The notes: generated from the sequence alone by a model not told the origin. A stretch of DNA of 64,000 nucleotides from Vicinamibacterales bacterium (GCA_030680175.1 JAUXWO010000113.1:21775-85774); one strand, 5' to 3'; shown: positions 8,861 through 18,712, numbered from the stretch's first letter. Numbers and translations: made by a program.

Positions 8861-11305
8861 TCAGACGAGTGTGGGAAGCGGACGGCCGGAGGCAGGCTCG
8901 CCCGCCGGCCGGTACGACAGGGTGCCGGCATCGAGGAACACCTCGATCTCGCCCCCCTGCAGGTGGCCCCGAATCAGCTCTTCCGCCAGCGGATCCTCGA
9001 TGTAGCGCTGGATGGCGCGGCGGAGCGGCCGGGCCCCGTACGACCGATCCTTGCAGGTGACCTCGATCATCCAGTCGAGCACCTCGGGCAGCAGCGTCAC
9101 GCGCATGCGCCGGTCCACGAGGTTCAGGTTGAGCTGGTCGACGAGCAGGGCGAGAATCCGGCGAAGGTCGTCGTCGCCGAGCGCCTCGAAGACGATGAGC
9201 TCGTCGATGCGGTTGACGAACTCGGGGTTGAACGTCCGCTTCACCTCGCCGAGCACCATCTCCTGCACGTTCTTCTGCAGGTCGCCGGACTCGGCCGCCT
9301 GGAAGCCCATCGTCGCCCGCTTCTGGATGAAGCGCGCGCCGATGTTCGACGTCATGATGATGATCGCGTTCTTGAAGTTGACGCGGTTGCCCAGCCCGTC
9401 GGTCAGGTGGCCGTCCTCGAACACCTGCAGCAGGATGTTGAAGATGTCGGGGTGCGCCTTCTCGATTTCGTCGAGCAGGACCACGGAGTAGGGGTTGCGC
9501 TTCACCTTCTCGGTGAGCTGCCCGCCCTCCTCGTGACCGACGTAGCCGGGCGGCGACCCGATCAGCTTCGAGACCGAGTGCTTCTCCATGTACTCGGACA
9601 TGTCGAAGCGGATGAGCGCGCCCTCGCTCCCGAACAGGAACTGCGCCAGCGCGCGCGCCAGCTCCGTCTTGCCGACGCCGGTCGGCCCGAGGAACATGAA
9701 GCTGCCGACCGGCCGGTTCGGGTTCTTGAGGCCCGCCCGCGAGCGGCGAATCGCGCGCGAGACGGCGGAAATCGCCCGCTCCTGGCTCACCACGCGGCGG
9801 TGGAGGTCCGCCTCCATCCGCAGCAGCTTGTCGCCCTCGTCCTGGTTGATCGAGGTGAGCGGCACGCCCGTCCACTTCGACACCACCTCGTCGATGTCGG
9901 CCTTGCCGACGACGACGCGGCGGGCGCTGGAGCGCACGTCGAACTTCTCGCGGACGAACTGCAGGTTCTCGCGCGCGGCCACTTCCTGGTCGCGGTAGTA
10001 CTGCGCCTTGTCGAAGTCCTTGGCCGACACCGCGCTCTCCATCTGCTCGACGGCGACGCGGATGCTCTTGTTGATCTCGCCGAACTCGTCCGTGTAGCCG
10101 GCCTCGCGCAGCTTGGCGCGCGCGCCCGCCTCGTCGACCAGATCGATCGCCTTGTCGGGCAGGAACCGGTCCGTGATGTAGCGGCTCGACTGGTACACCG
10201 CCGCCTCGACGGCCTCGCGCGTGTACTCGACGTGGTGGAACGTCTCGTAGCGGTCCTTGATGCCGAGCAGGATGTCGATCGTCTCGCGCTCGCCGGGCGG
10301 GTCCACCTTGATGGCCTGGAAGCGGCGCTCGAGCGAGCGGTCCTTCTCGATGTACTTGCGGTATTCGGCCGGCGTCGTGGCGCCGATGCAGCGGATTTCG
10401 CCGCGCGAGAGCGCCGGCTTCAGGATGTTGGCCGCGTCGAGCGACCCTTCCGCCGACCCGGCGCCCACCAGCGTGTGCAGCTCGTCGATGAACACGATGA
10501 TGTTCGGGTTCTCGGTCAGCTCCTTCATGATCGCCTTGAGGCGCTCTTCGAACTGCCCGCGGTACTTCGTGCCGGCGACGATGAGGGAGATGTCGAGCGC
10601 CAGCAGGCGCTTGTCGGCGAGGAAGTGCGGCACGTCGCCGTAGACGATCTTCTGCGCCAGGCCCTCGACAATCGCCGTCTTGCCCACGCCGGGCTCGCCG
10701 ATGAGCACCGCGTTGTTCTTGGTGCGGCGGCAGAGCACCTGCTGCACGCGCTCGAGTTCGTAGTCGCGGCCGACCAGCGGGTCGAGCTGGTTCTTCATCG
10801 CGATCTCGGTCAGATCGCGGCTGAACTCCGCCAGCAGCGGCGTCTCCTTCACGCGCGTCAGCGTCGTCTTCTCGTTCAGGAGCTGGACGATGTCCTCGCG
10901 GACGGTGTGGAGGCGCATCCCCTTCTCCATGAGGATCGTCGCCGCCACCGAGCGCTCCTCGCGCAGGATGCCGAGCAGGAGGTGTTCGGTGCCGATGTAG
11001 TTGTGCAGAAGCCGGTCGGCCTCTTCGGCCGCGTACTGCAGGACGCGCTTCGTTTCGGCGCTGAATGGAATCTCGACGGAGGTGGAGACCTTCTCGCGGA
11101 AGACCGTGCGGCCCTCGATCTCCTTGCGGATGTTCTCGAGCGACAGGTGCGAGCGGGCAAAGATCCGGCTCGTCAGGCCCTTGCCTTCGCGGATCAGGCC
11201 GAGCAGCAGGTGCTCGGTCTCGATCGAGATGCTTCCGAGCTGGCTGGCCTCATACCGGGCGAAGAAGAGAACCCGCCGCGCTCTTTCGGTGTACCGCTCG
11301 AACAT
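8861..11305 (-). CDS. clpC: ATP-dependent Clp protease ATP-binding subunit ClpC
   Basis: An 814-residue Hsp100 unfoldase that feeds ClpP. It starts [20 protein letters not shown] with the tandem Clp-N domain. The first AAA+ domain has Walker A GEPGVGKT near residue 205 and Walker B VFIDELH. A UVR-like middle segment ([20 protein letters not shown]) marks ClpC rather than ClpA, and the second AAA+ domain has [10 protein letters not shown] near residue 543. The ATG at 11305 is the conserved family start, although the frame stays open to 11431. A good promoter lies upstream. The C-terminus is short and ordinary. Confidence 0.96.
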   Translation of the reverse strand: MFERYTERARRVLFFARYEASQLGSISIETEHLLLGLIREGKGLTSRIFARSHLSLENIRKEIEGRTVFREKVSTSVEIPFSAETKRVLQYAAEEADRLLHNYIGTEHLLLGILREERSVAATILMEKGMRLHTVREDIVQLLNEKTTLTRVKETPLLAEFSRDLTEIAMKNQLDPLVGRDYELERVQQVLCRRTKNNAVLIGEPGVGKTAIVEGLAQKIVYGDVPHFLADKRLLALDISLIVAGTKYRGQFEERLKAIMKELTENPNIIVFIDELHTLVGAGSAEGSLDAANILKPALSRGEIRCIGATTPAEYRKYIEKDRSLERRFQAIKVDPPGERETIDILLGIKDRYETFHHVEYTREAVEAAVYQSSRYITDRFLPDKAIDLVDEAGARAKLREAGYTDEFGEINKSIRVAVEQMESAVSAKDFDKAQYYRDQEVAARENLQFVREKFDVRSSARRVVVGKADIDEVVSKWTGVPLTSINQDEGDKLLRMEADLHRRVVSQERAISAVSRAIRRSRAGLKNPNRPVGSFMFLGPTGVGKTELARALAQFLFGSEGALIRFDMSEYMEKHSVSKLIGSPPGYVGHEEGGQLTEKVKRNPYSVVLLDEIEKAHPDIFNILLQVFEDGHLTDGLGNRVNFKNAIIIMTSNIGARFIQKRATMGFQAAESGDLQKNVQEMVLGEVKRTFNPEFVNRIDELIVFEALGDDDLRRILALLVDQLNLNLVDRRMRVTLLPEVLDWMIEVTCKDRSYGARPLRRAIQRYIEDPLAEELIRGHLQGGEIEVFLDAGTLSYRPAGEPASGRPLPTLV

Positions 11306-11378
11306 CCGGCCGCCTTCGGTTGTGGGACACGGACCCGCGTGCCACCCGTGACCGTGGAAGGGACTCCACGTAACCGCC

Positions 11379-11407
11379 ATTATACGGCATCCCGAGGGCG
11401 GCTCCAA
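11379..11407 (-). promoter_or_regulatory. Predicted sigma-70 promoter of clpC
   Basis: On the minus strand TTGGAG (11407-11402), a 17-base spacer and TATAAT (11384-11379) form a near-consensus promoter about 74 bases before the clpC ATG. The -10 box is perfect and the -35 box is moderate. No HspR-type (CTTGAGT-N7-ACTCAAG) or CtsR-type repeat was seen beside it, so the gene looks constitutively driven or regulated elsewhere. The divergent gene on the plus strand begins at 11576. Confidence 0.6.
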
Positions 11408-11575
11408 CCGTCCCGTCCCGGCTAAGTCCAAGCGACAGTGATGTTTCGGCGAATCACACCCTGGGGGCCTTTGGCGCCTCCGGAACCGGACGGCGGTCTG
11501 ACCGCCGGCGGCCGGGCGGGCGCGGCCCGGGGGCCGGACCGCCGTCCCGGTAGAATGCGGGCCTGGAGGACCTCT

Positions 11576-12466
11576 GTGTCAGACCCCATCGGATTCATCG
11601 GACTCGGCGCCATGGGCCTGCCCATGGCGCGCCACCTGCTGGCCGCCGGCCGGCCGCTCGTCGTGCACAGCCGCAGCCGCGGTCCGGTGGACGCGCTCGT
11701 CGCCGAGGGCGCGCGCGCGGCCGCCTCGCCGGCGGAGGTGGCACGGCAGGCGCGCACCATCTTCACGATGCTGCCGGACGGCCCCGACGTCACGCAGGTG
11801 CTCGAGGGCGAGCACGGCGTCTTCGCCGCGATGGCGCCCCACACCGTCATCGTTGACTCGAGCACCATCGCGCCGGAGACGGCCCGGCGGCTGGCCGCGC
11901 GCGCCACGGCGCTCGGCGCGGTGCTGCTCGACGCGCCGGTGAGTGGCGGCGAGATCGGCGCCATCGAGGGCACGCTCACGTTCATGGTGGGCGGCGACGC
12001 CGCCGCGCTCGACGCCGTGCGACCGCTCCTGGCGATCATGGGCCGCGAGGACCGTATCGTCCACATCGGCGAATCGGGCGCGGGGCAAATCGCGAAAGCC
12101 TGCAATCAGCTCGTCATCGGAGGCACGATGGCGGTCGTCGCCGAGGCGATCGCGCTGGCGCGGAAGGCGGACGTGGATCCCGCGAAGGTGCGCCAGGCGC
12201 TGCTCGGTGGATTTGCGAGCAGCCGCGTGCTCGAGGTGCATGGGGAGCGGATGATCAAGGCGAACTACGTGCCGGGATTCAAGGGGCGGCTCTACACCAA
12301 GGATCTGGGGATTGCGCTCGACACCTTGGCGGCGCACGGTGTCCCGGCGCCGGTCACGGCCGTCGTCGCACAACTGGTCCAGGCGCAGACCGCCGCCGGC
12401 CGCGGCGAAGAGGACTACTCGGCGATGGCGGAGATCATCTTCGGGCTGGCAGGACTCACACGCTAG
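11576..12466 (+). CDS. Beta-hydroxyacid dehydrogenase (3-hydroxyisobutyrate/tartronate semialdehyde reductase family)
   Basis: A 296-residue NAD(P)-dependent enzyme of the GarR/MmsB family. The N-terminal dinucleotide motif is GFIGLGAMGLPMARHLLAAG, the substrate-binding signature is DAPVSGGEIGAIEGTLTFMV, and the catalytic lysine lies in GAGQIAKACNQL. The all-alpha C-terminal domain is complete. The GTG at 11576 was chosen because TGGAGGA stands five to seven bases before it and the Rossmann motif follows at once. Upstream codons to 11438 look non-coding. A TAGAAT box at 11551-11556 could be its -10, but no -35 is clear. The substrate cannot be fixed from sequence. It is a lone gene, divergent from clpC and convergent with lolD. 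Confidence 0.9.
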   Translation: MSDPIGFIGLGAMGLPMARHLLAAGRPLVVHSRSRGPVDALVAEGARAAASPAEVARQARTIFTMLPDGPDVTQVLEGEHGVFAAMAPHTVIVDSSTIAPETARRLAARATALGAVLLDAPVSGGEIGAIEGTLTFMVGGDAAALDAVRPLLAIMGREDRIVHIGESGAGQIAKACNQLVIGGTMAVVAEAIALARKADVDPAKVRQALLGGFASSRVLEVHGERMIKANYVPGFKGRLYTKDLGIALDTLAAHGVPAPVTAVVAQLVQAQTAAGRGEEDYSAMAEIIFGLAGLTR

Positions 12467-12640
12467 CCGGGGGTAGGGGGGGTAGGGGTCTGGCACCGTG
12501 ACACGCAAAATGACGCAGAATGCGCTACGCGCCCTGTGGACGGCCTGTTGAAAACGTTGAGCCTGGCAGGAACTGCGTCATTCTTCGTGTCACGGTGCCA
12601 GACCCCTCTCCGCCCCGGCAGGACTCACACGCTAGCCGGG
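12448..12640. repeat. Perfect 24-bp direct repeat flanking an inverted-repeat element
   Basis: GGCAGGACTCACACGCTAGC followed by CGGG occurs at 12448-12471 and again, identically, at 12617-12640. The first copy contains the last codons and the stop of the dehydrogenase gene. The second lies beyond the inverted-repeat element at 12484-12607. The layout looks like a long target duplication, or a tandem duplication made when the element arrived. Confidence 0.75.
12484..12607. mobile_element. MITE/REP-like element with 35-bp terminal inverted repeats
   Basis: The left arm 12484-12518 begins AGGGGTCTGGCACCGTGACA. The right arm 12573-12607 is its reverse complement with two mismatches in 35. The 54-base centre has no coding potential. 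GGGGTCTGGCACCG-type ends are reminiscent of REP sequences mobilised in trans by RAYT-type tyrosine transposases. No transposase lies in the window, so this would be a non-autonomous copy. Confidence 0.65.
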
Positions 12641-12646
12641 AGCATT

Positions 12647-12855
12647 ACGTACAAACACGAAGGCCACGAAGACAACACGAAGCAACAACCTCAACGGATC
12701 CGGTAGCGAACCTCGGTCCCAAGATGCTGTGGCTCACGTACCCACGCGAGGTCACGGAGCCGCAACCTCATGGGCTCCGGTGCGCTACCGGATCCTTGAA
12801 GTACGTATTTCGTGTCGTCTTCGTGGCCTTCGTGTCCTTCGTGTTTGTCCGTAGG
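12647..12855. repeat. CACGAAGG-type intergenic hairpin element, copy 1
   Basis: The outer arms start ACGTACAAACACGAAGG (12647-12663) and return as CCTTCGTGTTTGT (12836-12848), with related CACGAAG units between. Inside, GGATCCGGTAGCG (12696-12708) pairs perfectly with CGCTACCGGATCC (12783-12795). Together with the element at 12484 it fills the 401-base gap between the convergent dehydrogenase and lolD genes. No gene was seen in this gap. Related copies lie at 26506 and 36815. Confidence 0.7.
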
Positions 12856-12867
12856 TGACGCCTGTGA

Positions 12868-13542
<675 letters not shown>

Positions 13543-13584
13543 CAGCCCCGCCCCCACCGCACGACAGGCACCGCCGGCACCGTG

Positions 13585-14808
13585 TTACTCATATCGCAGC
13601 CCCTGCGCCGGGTCGAGGCGCGCGGCCTGACGCGACGGATAGAGCGTGGCCAGGAAGCAGATCACCACGGCGCCCGCGATCACGATGGCCAGGTCCCACG
13701 GCAGGACCGTGAACGGCAGGTGTGACAGCTGGTAGACGTCGCTCGGGATCTTCACGAGCTGATACCGGTCGAGGAGGCCGGCGATGAGGACCCCCGTCGC
13801 GGCGCCCGTCGCCGTGCCGATGAGGCCGATGATGAGGCCCTGCAGCATGAACACCACCATCACGCTCCGGGCCGAGGCGCCCATCGTCTTCAGGATGGCG
13901 ATGTCGCGGCTCTTCTCCATGACGAGCAGGATGAGCGAGGCGATGATGTTCAGCGCCGCCACCATGACGATGAGGCCGATGGCGATCGAGATCGCGACCT
14001 TCTCGAGCCACAGCGCGGAGTAGAGCGACTGGTTCATCTCGGTCCAGTCCTGCGTCAGGTACTCCGGGCCGAGTTCGGCGGTGATGCGCCGCGCCACGTC
14101 GGGCGCGCGGTAGATGTCGTCCACGCGCACCTCGAGGTGATTCACCTCGGCCGTGCCCGCCAGGCGCATCGCGGTGTCGAGCGCCACGAACCCGTAGGCC
14201 TGATCGAACTCGAACAGGCCCATCGAGAAGAGGCCCACCACGCGGAGCCGCCGCTGGCGCGGCATCATGCCCATCGGCGAGAGCGTGCCGGTCGGCGTGA
14301 TGAGCGTGACCGAATCCCCGACGAAGGCGCCGAGTTCCGTCGCGAGGGCCTGGCCGAGCAGCAGCCCCGGCAGGTCTTCGTCCCCGGCCGGCGCCAGCGC
14401 GTCGAGGCTGCCGCTCGTCATGGCGCGTGCCAGTTCCGTCACGTCGCGCTCGAGCGCGGCGTCGACGCCCTTGACGGTGATGAAGCGTTCGCCGCGCGGG
14501 CTGGTCACGATGGCCTTGCCCATGACGGCCGGCGCGGCCCCGACGACCCCCGGCACACGGGTGAGGCGCGCGGCCTCCGCCTGGTAGTCGAGGATGCCGC
14601 CCTGCTTCCACACGTAGACGTGCGCCGAGGCGCCAAGAATGCGATCGCGCACGCCCTCCTGCAGCCCGGTCATCAGCGCGAGCGCAATGACGAGCGCCAT
14701 CACGCCGACCGTGACGCCGAGGATCGAGACGAGCGAGATGACCGAGATGAACGCCTGCTTGCGCTTGGCCAGGAGATACCGGAGCGCGATCTGCAGTTCG
14801 TAGGGCAC
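13585..14808 (-). CDS. lolC: Lipoprotein-releasing ABC transporter permease (LolC/LolE family)
   Basis: A 407-residue inner-membrane protein. It has one transmembrane helix near residues 17-50, a large periplasmic domain (about 50-265), and three C-terminal helices of the FtsX type. The start ELQIALRYLLAKRKQAFISV and the C-terminal ATLYPSRQAARLDPAQGLRYE are family hallmarks. Only one permease gene is present, so the complex may be a homodimer (LolF-like) rather than LolC plus LolE. The start is GTG at 14808, four bases after the lysS stop. It acts with LolD. Confidence 0.92.
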   Translation of the reverse strand: MPYELQIALRYLLAKRKQAFISVISLVSILGVTVGVMALVIALALMTGLQEGVRDRILGASAHVYVWKQGGILDYQAEAARLTRVPGVVGAAPAVMGKAIVTSPRGERFITVKGVDAALERDVTELARAMTSGSLDALAPAGDEDLPGLLLGQALATELGAFVGDSVTLITPTGTLSPMGMMPRQRRLRVVGLFSMGLFEFDQAYGFVALDTAMRLAGTAEVNHLEVRVDDIYRAPDVARRITAELGPEYLTQDWTEMNQSLYSALWLEKVAISIAIGLIVMVAALNIIASLILLVMEKSRDIAILKTMGASARSVMVVFMLQGLIIGLIGTATGAATGVLIAGLLDRYQLVKIPSDVYQLSHLPFTVLPWDLAIVIAGAVVICFLATLYPSRQAARLDPAQGLRYE

Positions 14809-14812
14809 GTGG

Positions 14813-16312
14813 TCAGTCCCGCGGGCGCATCAGGGGAAACAGGATGACGTCGCGGATCGACAGGGAGTTGCTGAGCAGCATCACGAGGCGGTCGATGCCG
14901 ATGCCCTCGCCGCCCGTGGGCGGCAGGCCGTACTCGAGCGCGCGGATGTAGTCCTCGTCCATGGCGTGCGCCTCGAGGTCGCCGTGCGCCCGCCCCTGCA
15001 GCTGGTGCTCGAAGCGCCGCCGTTGCTCGTCCGGATCGTTCAGCTCGCTGAAGGCATTCGCCACCTCGAAGCCGCCGATGTAGAGCTCGAAGCGCTCCAC
15101 CGTGTCCGGGTCGTCGGCGCGCTGCTTCGACAGCGGCGACACCTCCGTCGGAAAGTCGTAGACGAAGGTCGGCTGCATGAGCTGGTCTTCCCAGAGCGCC
15201 TCGAAGATCTCGGTGGCGATCCGGCCGGCGCCCGACCCGGCGTGCACTTCGATCCCGAGCGCCGCCGCGACCCCGGCCGCGGCGTCGCGGTCGCGCAGCA
15301 TGGCGGCCGTGATCGTCTGCCCGAGCTTCCGGCTCGCCTCCGCCGCCGCGGCCTCGCGCAGCGAGAGCCGGCGGAACGGCGCGCGCATCGTAATGGTGTG
15401 CTCGCCGAACGGGAACTCGTCGGTCCCGATCGCCTCGCGCGCCACCGTCGACAGCAGGTCCTCGGTGAACGCCATCAGCGTCTGGTAGTTCACATACGCC
15501 CAGTAGAACTCGAGCATCGTGAACTCCGGATTGTGCTGCGTCGAGATCCCTTCGTTCCGGAAGTTACGGTTGATCTCGAACACGCGCTCCATGCCGCCGA
15601 CGGTGAGCCGCTTCAGGTACAGCTCGGGCGCGATGCGCAGGAAGAGCGTCATGTCGAGCGCGTTGTGATGCGTCACGAACGGCCTCGCCAGGGCGCCGCC
15701 GGCGATCGGCTGCATCATCGGCGTCTCGACCTCGAGGAAGCCGCGCGAGGTCAGGAACGTGCGGATGGCGGCCACCGTCCGGCTCCGCACCTCGAACACG
15801 CGCCGCGTGTCGGGGTTCACGACCAGATCCAGATAGCGCTGGCGGTACCGCGTCTCGACGTCGCTCAGGCCGTGCCACTTCTCCGGCAGCGGCACGAGGC
15901 ACTTCGACAGGAACGTCAACCCGGACACCCACACCGACAGTTCGTTGGTCTTCGTGCGGAATAGGTGGCCACGCACGCCGACCCAGTCGCCCATGTCGAG
16001 CAGGCGCAGCAGGTCGTAGTCGCGCGCCTCGAGCGCGTCCTTGCGCAGGTAGACCTGCAGGCGCTGGCGGCCATCGGACAGCACGAGGAACGCGGCCTTG
16101 CCGAAGCTGCGCACTCCGAGGATGCGCCCGGCCGTCACCGTCTCGACGCGCGTCGCCTCGAGCGCCTCCCCGGGCGTCTCGTCGTACGTGTCGACAAGGG
16201 CGCTCACCGTGTGGGTCGTGGCGAACTCGTGCGGGTAGATCTCGACGCCAAGCGCCTGGATCGCCGCCAGATTGGCGCGCCGCTGTTCGGTCTGGACTGC
16301 TTCGTTCGACAT
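14813..16312 (-). CDS. lysS: Lysyl-tRNA synthetase, class II
   Basis: A 499-residue class II synthetase. The N-terminal OB-fold anticodon domain (about residues 60-160) includes GRILGVRSFGKAAFLVLSDG. Motif 1 lies around FLEVETPMMQPIAGGA, motif 2 is FEINRNFRNEGISTQHNPEF, and motif 3 is GLPPTGGEGIGIDRLVMLL. It charges tRNA-Lys. The length is standard and the start ATG at 16312 is unambiguous. It lies between nusB and lolC in one minus-strand run. A 217-base gap with hairpins separates it from nusB, so separate control is possible. Confidence 0.97.
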   Translation of the reverse strand: MSNEAVQTEQRRANLAAIQALGVEIYPHEFATTHTVSALVDTYDETPGEALEATRVETVTAGRILGVRSFGKAAFLVLSDGRQRLQVYLRKDALEARDYDLLRLLDMGDWVGVRGHLFRTKTNELSVWVSGLTFLSKCLVPLPEKWHGLSDVETRYRQRYLDLVVNPDTRRVFEVRSRTVAAIRTFLTSRGFLEVETPMMQPIAGGALARPFVTHHNALDMTLFLRIAPELYLKRLTVGGMERVFEINRNFRNEGISTQHNPEFTMLEFYWAYVNYQTLMAFTEDLLSTVAREAIGTDEFPFGEHTITMRAPFRRLSLREAAAAEASRKLGQTITAAMLRDRDAAAGVAAALGIEVHAGSGAGRIATEIFEALWEDQLMQPTFVYDFPTEVSPLSKQRADDPDTVERFELYIGGFEVANAFSELNDPDEQRRRFEHQLQGRAHGDLEAHAMDEDYIRALEYGLPPTGGEGIGIDRLVMLLSNSLSIRDVILFPLMRPRD

Positions 16313-16414
16313 GAGAGTTCAGCCCCGCCTCGGGCTAGCGCGTCGCGCTCCGCTCGTGGACCGCATCCGATGAATCGGTACGACCCGCGCCTGCGCGCGG
16401 CCCCTGATTCCGCG

Positions 16415-16514
16415 GGCCGCACCTGCGGTGCGGCCTCCTGGTTGTATGTGCCGACTCTGCGGGTCGCCCAACGGCCAGCCCGGTGGTGGCTCGCCGGCGA
16501 CACGCCACGAGTCG
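16415..16514. repeat. Hairpin cluster between nusB and lysS, with a core shared with 34413-34476
   Basis: GGCCGCACC and GGTGCGGCC (16415-16435) form a nine-pair stem around TGC. It is followed by CGACTCTGCGGGTCGCCCAA and CGACACGCCAC (16452-16508), a core that recurs at 34414 with about 80 % identity. No T-run follows, so it is not a classical terminator on either strand. It may be a dispersed element that also separates nusB from lysS. Confidence 0.5.
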
Positions 16515-16529
16515 CTCGCTGCACGCCCG

Positions 16530-16997
16530 CTACGAGACGATGCGCCCCTCGTCGCGGAGGCGGCGCAGGATGCCGTCGAGCACCCCGTTGACGAAGCGCG
16601 CGGCCTCCTCGCCGCTGTACGCGCGTGACAGCTCGATGGCTTCGTCCAGGACGACGTTCGGCGGCGTCTCCGGGTGCGCGAGCAATTCATGCGTGGCCAG
16701 GCGCAGCACCTGGCGATCGAGCGCCGTCATGCGCTCGACCCGCCAGTTCGTCGAGGCCTCGCCAATCCGCAGGTCCAGCGGGCCCCGCGCGTCCCACGCC
16801 CCGCGCGCCAGCGACGCCGCCAGCTCGCGGCCGTCATCGTCCAGCGGGCTCTCCTCGTCGGCGAGGACCGTGTCGAGCGCGCCGACCACCTCGAGGATGT
16901 CGAGGCGGCCGACCTCGCACCGGTACAGCAGCTTGAGCGCGGTCTCGCGGGCCCGCTTGCGCTGCGCCCATCGCGCCGATGCCGGCCGGCCGCTCAT
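16530..16997 (-). CDS. nusB: Transcription antitermination protein NusB
   Basis: A 155-residue all-helical protein of normal NusB length. It has the arginine-rich N-terminal RNA-binding part (RKRARETALKLLYRCEVG) and the C-terminal signature PPNVVLDEAIELSRAYSGEE followed by ARFVNGVLDGILRRL. It binds boxA RNA with NusE in rRNA antitermination. It overlaps the ribH stop by four bases (ATGA at 16997-16994). The ribH-nusB pairing is a widely conserved order, which supports both calls. Confidence 0.95.
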   Translation of the reverse strand: MSGRPASARWAQRKRARETALKLLYRCEVGRLDILEVVGALDTVLADEESPLDDDGRELAASLARGAWDARGPLDLRIGEASTNWRVERMTALDRQVLRLATHELLAHPETPPNVVLDEAIELSRAYSGEEAARFVNGVLDGILRRLRDEGRIVS

Positions 16998-17437
16998 GCC
17001 CGCGGCCCGTCGCCGAGCCCGGTCAGCAGCGCCGCCATTTCGAGCGCCGCGGCCGCCGCCTCGCGCCCCTTGTTCTCGGGCCCGGCCCCCGCGCGCTCGA
17101 TCGCCTCCTCGACGGAGTTGGTCGTCAGCACGCCGAACGCCATCGGGACGCCCGTGGCGGCCGCGGCGGCGGTGATCCCGTGCGCCGCCGCCGATGCGAT
17201 GTACTCGAAGTGCGGCGTCCCGCCGCGAATCAGGCAGCCGAGGCAGATCACGGCCTGCACGCGGCCGAGTTCGGCAATCCGCTGCGCGGCGATCGGAATC
17301 TCGAACGCGCCCGGGACGCGCAACACCTCGACATCCGTGTCCGCGACGCCGGCGTCGCGGAGCGCCGCCCGCGCACCCTCGAGCAACCGCTCGGTCACGA
17401 AGTCATTGAACCGGGAAACGACGATGGCAACACGCAT
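16994..17437 (-). CDS. ribH: 6,7-dimethyl-8-ribityllumazine synthase
   Basis: A 147-residue protein beginning MRVAIVVSRFNDFVTERLLE. It includes VLRVPGAFEIPIAAQRIAEL for substrate binding and CLIRGGTPHFEYIASAAAHG, whose histidine is the proton donor. It condenses 5-amino-6-ribitylamino-uracil with 3,4-dihydroxy-2-butanone 4-phosphate in riboflavin synthesis and usually assembles into pentamers or 60-mers. No other rib gene and no FMN riboswitch was seen in the window. The leader before its ATG is an array of AGCCGAAAGC-type repeats rather than a normal spacer. Confidence 0.96.
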   Translation of the reverse strand: MRVAIVVSRFNDFVTERLLEGARAALRDAGVADTDVEVLRVPGAFEIPIAAQRIAELGRVQAVICLGCLIRGGTPHFEYIASAAAHGITAAAAATGVPMAFGVLTTNSVEEAIERAGAGPENKGREAAAAALEMAALLTGLGDGPRA

Positions 17438-17531
17438 TGCAGGGCTATCGGCTATCAGCGATCGGCTTTCGGCTATCAGCTTTCGGCTCTCGGCACCTTG
17501 GGCACCCTGGGCACCGCGGGCACCCTGGGCA
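17438..17531. repeat. AGCCGAA-type array plus 9-bp GGGCACCCT array before ribH
   Basis: On the minus strand the ribH leader carries variants of AGCCGAAAGC and AGCCGATAGC (17443-17495), ending nine bases before the ATG. Further upstream are about four imperfect copies of a nine-base unit, on the plus strand GGGCACCCT (17496-17528). No conventional ribosome binding site is obvious. Similar arrays precede the pump, pfkB, mtnP and coaX genes. Confidence 0.75.
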
Positions 17532-18314
17532 CTATCGCCCCTTCCAGTCCGCCTTGCGCTTCTCGAGGAACGCGCGCGTCCCTTCCTTGGTGTCGTCGGT
17601 GGACGCGATGGCCCCGAAGAGCGCGGTCTCGAGGTACTGCGCCTGGGCCAGCGGCATCTCGAGCCCTTCGTGCACCGCCTCCAGGATGTAGCGCACCGCG
17701 ACGGGCGCCTTCGACGCGAGCGTCGCCGCCAGCTTCGTCGCTTCGGCCATCAGCTCGGCCGCCGGCACGACCCGGTTGACCAGGCCAATCTCGTAGGCGC
17801 GCGCCGCGGACACCATGTCGCCGGTCAGGAGGATCTCGAGCGCGATCCCCCGGCCGACCAGCCGCGGCAGCCGCTGGCTGCCGGCGTACCCGGGGATGAT
17901 CCCCAGATTGACCTCGGGCTGCCCGAACCGCGCCGTGTCCGCCGCCAGACGCAGCGTGCACGCCATGGCCAGCTCGCAGCCACCACCGAGCGCGAAGCCG
18001 TTGACCGCGGCGATGACCGGCTTGCCGAGCTGCTCGATCAGATCGAACACCTTCTGGCCGCTGCGCGCGTGTTCCTTGCCCGCCGTCGGCGTCAGGGCCG
18101 CCAGCTCGTTGATGTCGGCGCCGGCGACGAAGGACTTCTCGCCCGCGCCGGTGAGCACGATGGCCTTGACCGCCGCGTCGCGCTGCAACGCGAGCATCGC
18201 ATCGCGCAGTTCCGCGATGGTCTGCCCGTTCAGCGCGTTCAGCACCTTCGGGCGGTTGATGGTGACGACGGCGACACCGCCGTCCTGTTCGACGAGCAGG
18301 GTTTCAAAGGTCAT
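17532..18314 (-). CDS. Enoyl-CoA hydratase/isomerase (crotonase family)
   Basis: A 260-residue crotonase. The oxyanion-hole segment is KSFVAGADINELA. Both catalytic glutamates are present, in NGFALGGGCELAMACTLRLA and FGQPEVNLGIIPGYAGSQRL, so it should be a hydratase rather than an isomerase. It probably hydrates 2-enoyl-CoA in beta-oxidation. The ATG at 18314 (MTFETLLVEQDGG) overlaps the upstream VanZ-like stop by four bases (ATGA), with GAGG eight bases before it. A longer frame to 18539 is antisense-like shadow. Confidence 0.93.
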   Translation of the reverse strand: MTFETLLVEQDGGVAVVTINRPKVLNALNGQTIAELRDAMLALQRDAAVKAIVLTGAGEKSFVAGADINELAALTPTAGKEHARSGQKVFDLIEQLGKPVIAAVNGFALGGGCELAMACTLRLAADTARFGQPEVNLGIIPGYAGSQRLPRLVGRGIALEILLTGDMVSAARAYEIGLVNRVVPAAELMAEATKLAATLASKAPVAVRYILEAVHEGLEMPLAQAQYLETALFGAIASTDDTKEGTRAFLEKRKADWKGR

Positions 18315-18712
18315 GGATGAGGCCTCGGGCGGCGCGCGGGGCGGCCGCCAAAACGCTTGATTATACCCCACGCCCACGCGGCCCCCGCCCCGGCGGCGGC
18401 CCCCAGCGCATCGGCGGCCAGGTCGTACCAGTCGGCATGACGCTCCGGGGTGAAGCGCTGGTGCCACTCGTCGGTGGCCCCGTACAGGGTCGCGATGAGC
18501 CACGCCGCCGCGGCGAGGCGCAGGGTGACGGCGGTCCACCGTCCGTCGGCCAGGGCGCGTGCGGTCAGCACCGCGAGCGCCAGGTAGGTGATCCAGTGCA
18601 GCGACTTGTCGGAGACCCCCGGCGGCGAGGGCGGGCTCGACATCGACGAGACGGCGAAGATCGCCGCCATCAGCGTGACCACGGGGAGCCAGAGAATGAG
18701 GCGTCGGGGCAT
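18311..18712 (-). CDS. VanZ-like small membrane protein
   Basis: A 133-residue protein with four predicted membrane segments: PVVTLMAAIFAVSSM, the region around ITYLALAVLTARAL, RLAAAAWLIATLYGATDE, and LAADALGAAAGAGAAWAWG. The motifs SDKSLHWITYLALAVL and TDEWHQRFTPERHADWYDLA are typical of the VanZ/phosphotransbutyrylase-associated family. That family has little defined function outside teicoplanin resistance. It overlaps the enoyl-CoA hydratase start by four bases and follows a 57-residue membrane protein. Confidence 0.85.
   Translation of the reverse strand: MPRRLILWLPVVTLMAAIFAVSSMSSPPSPPGVSDKSLHWITYLALAVLTARALADGRWTAVTLRLAAAAWLIATLYGATDEWHQRFTPERHADWYDLAADALGAAAGAGAAWAWGIIKRFGGRPARRPRPHP

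Noticed and set aside
8591..11425. 944-codon plus-strand open frame opposite clpC
   Set aside because: Antisense shadow of ClpC; no domain or signal was seen in its translation.
16313..16529. Possible tRNA or structured RNA gene between nusB and lysS
   Set aside because: Hairpins are present, but no cloverleaf, T-loop GTTCRA box or CCA end could be assembled.
17438..17531. FMN riboswitch before ribH
   Set aside because: The spacer is only 94 bases of short tandem repeats and lacks the conserved RFN element blocks.
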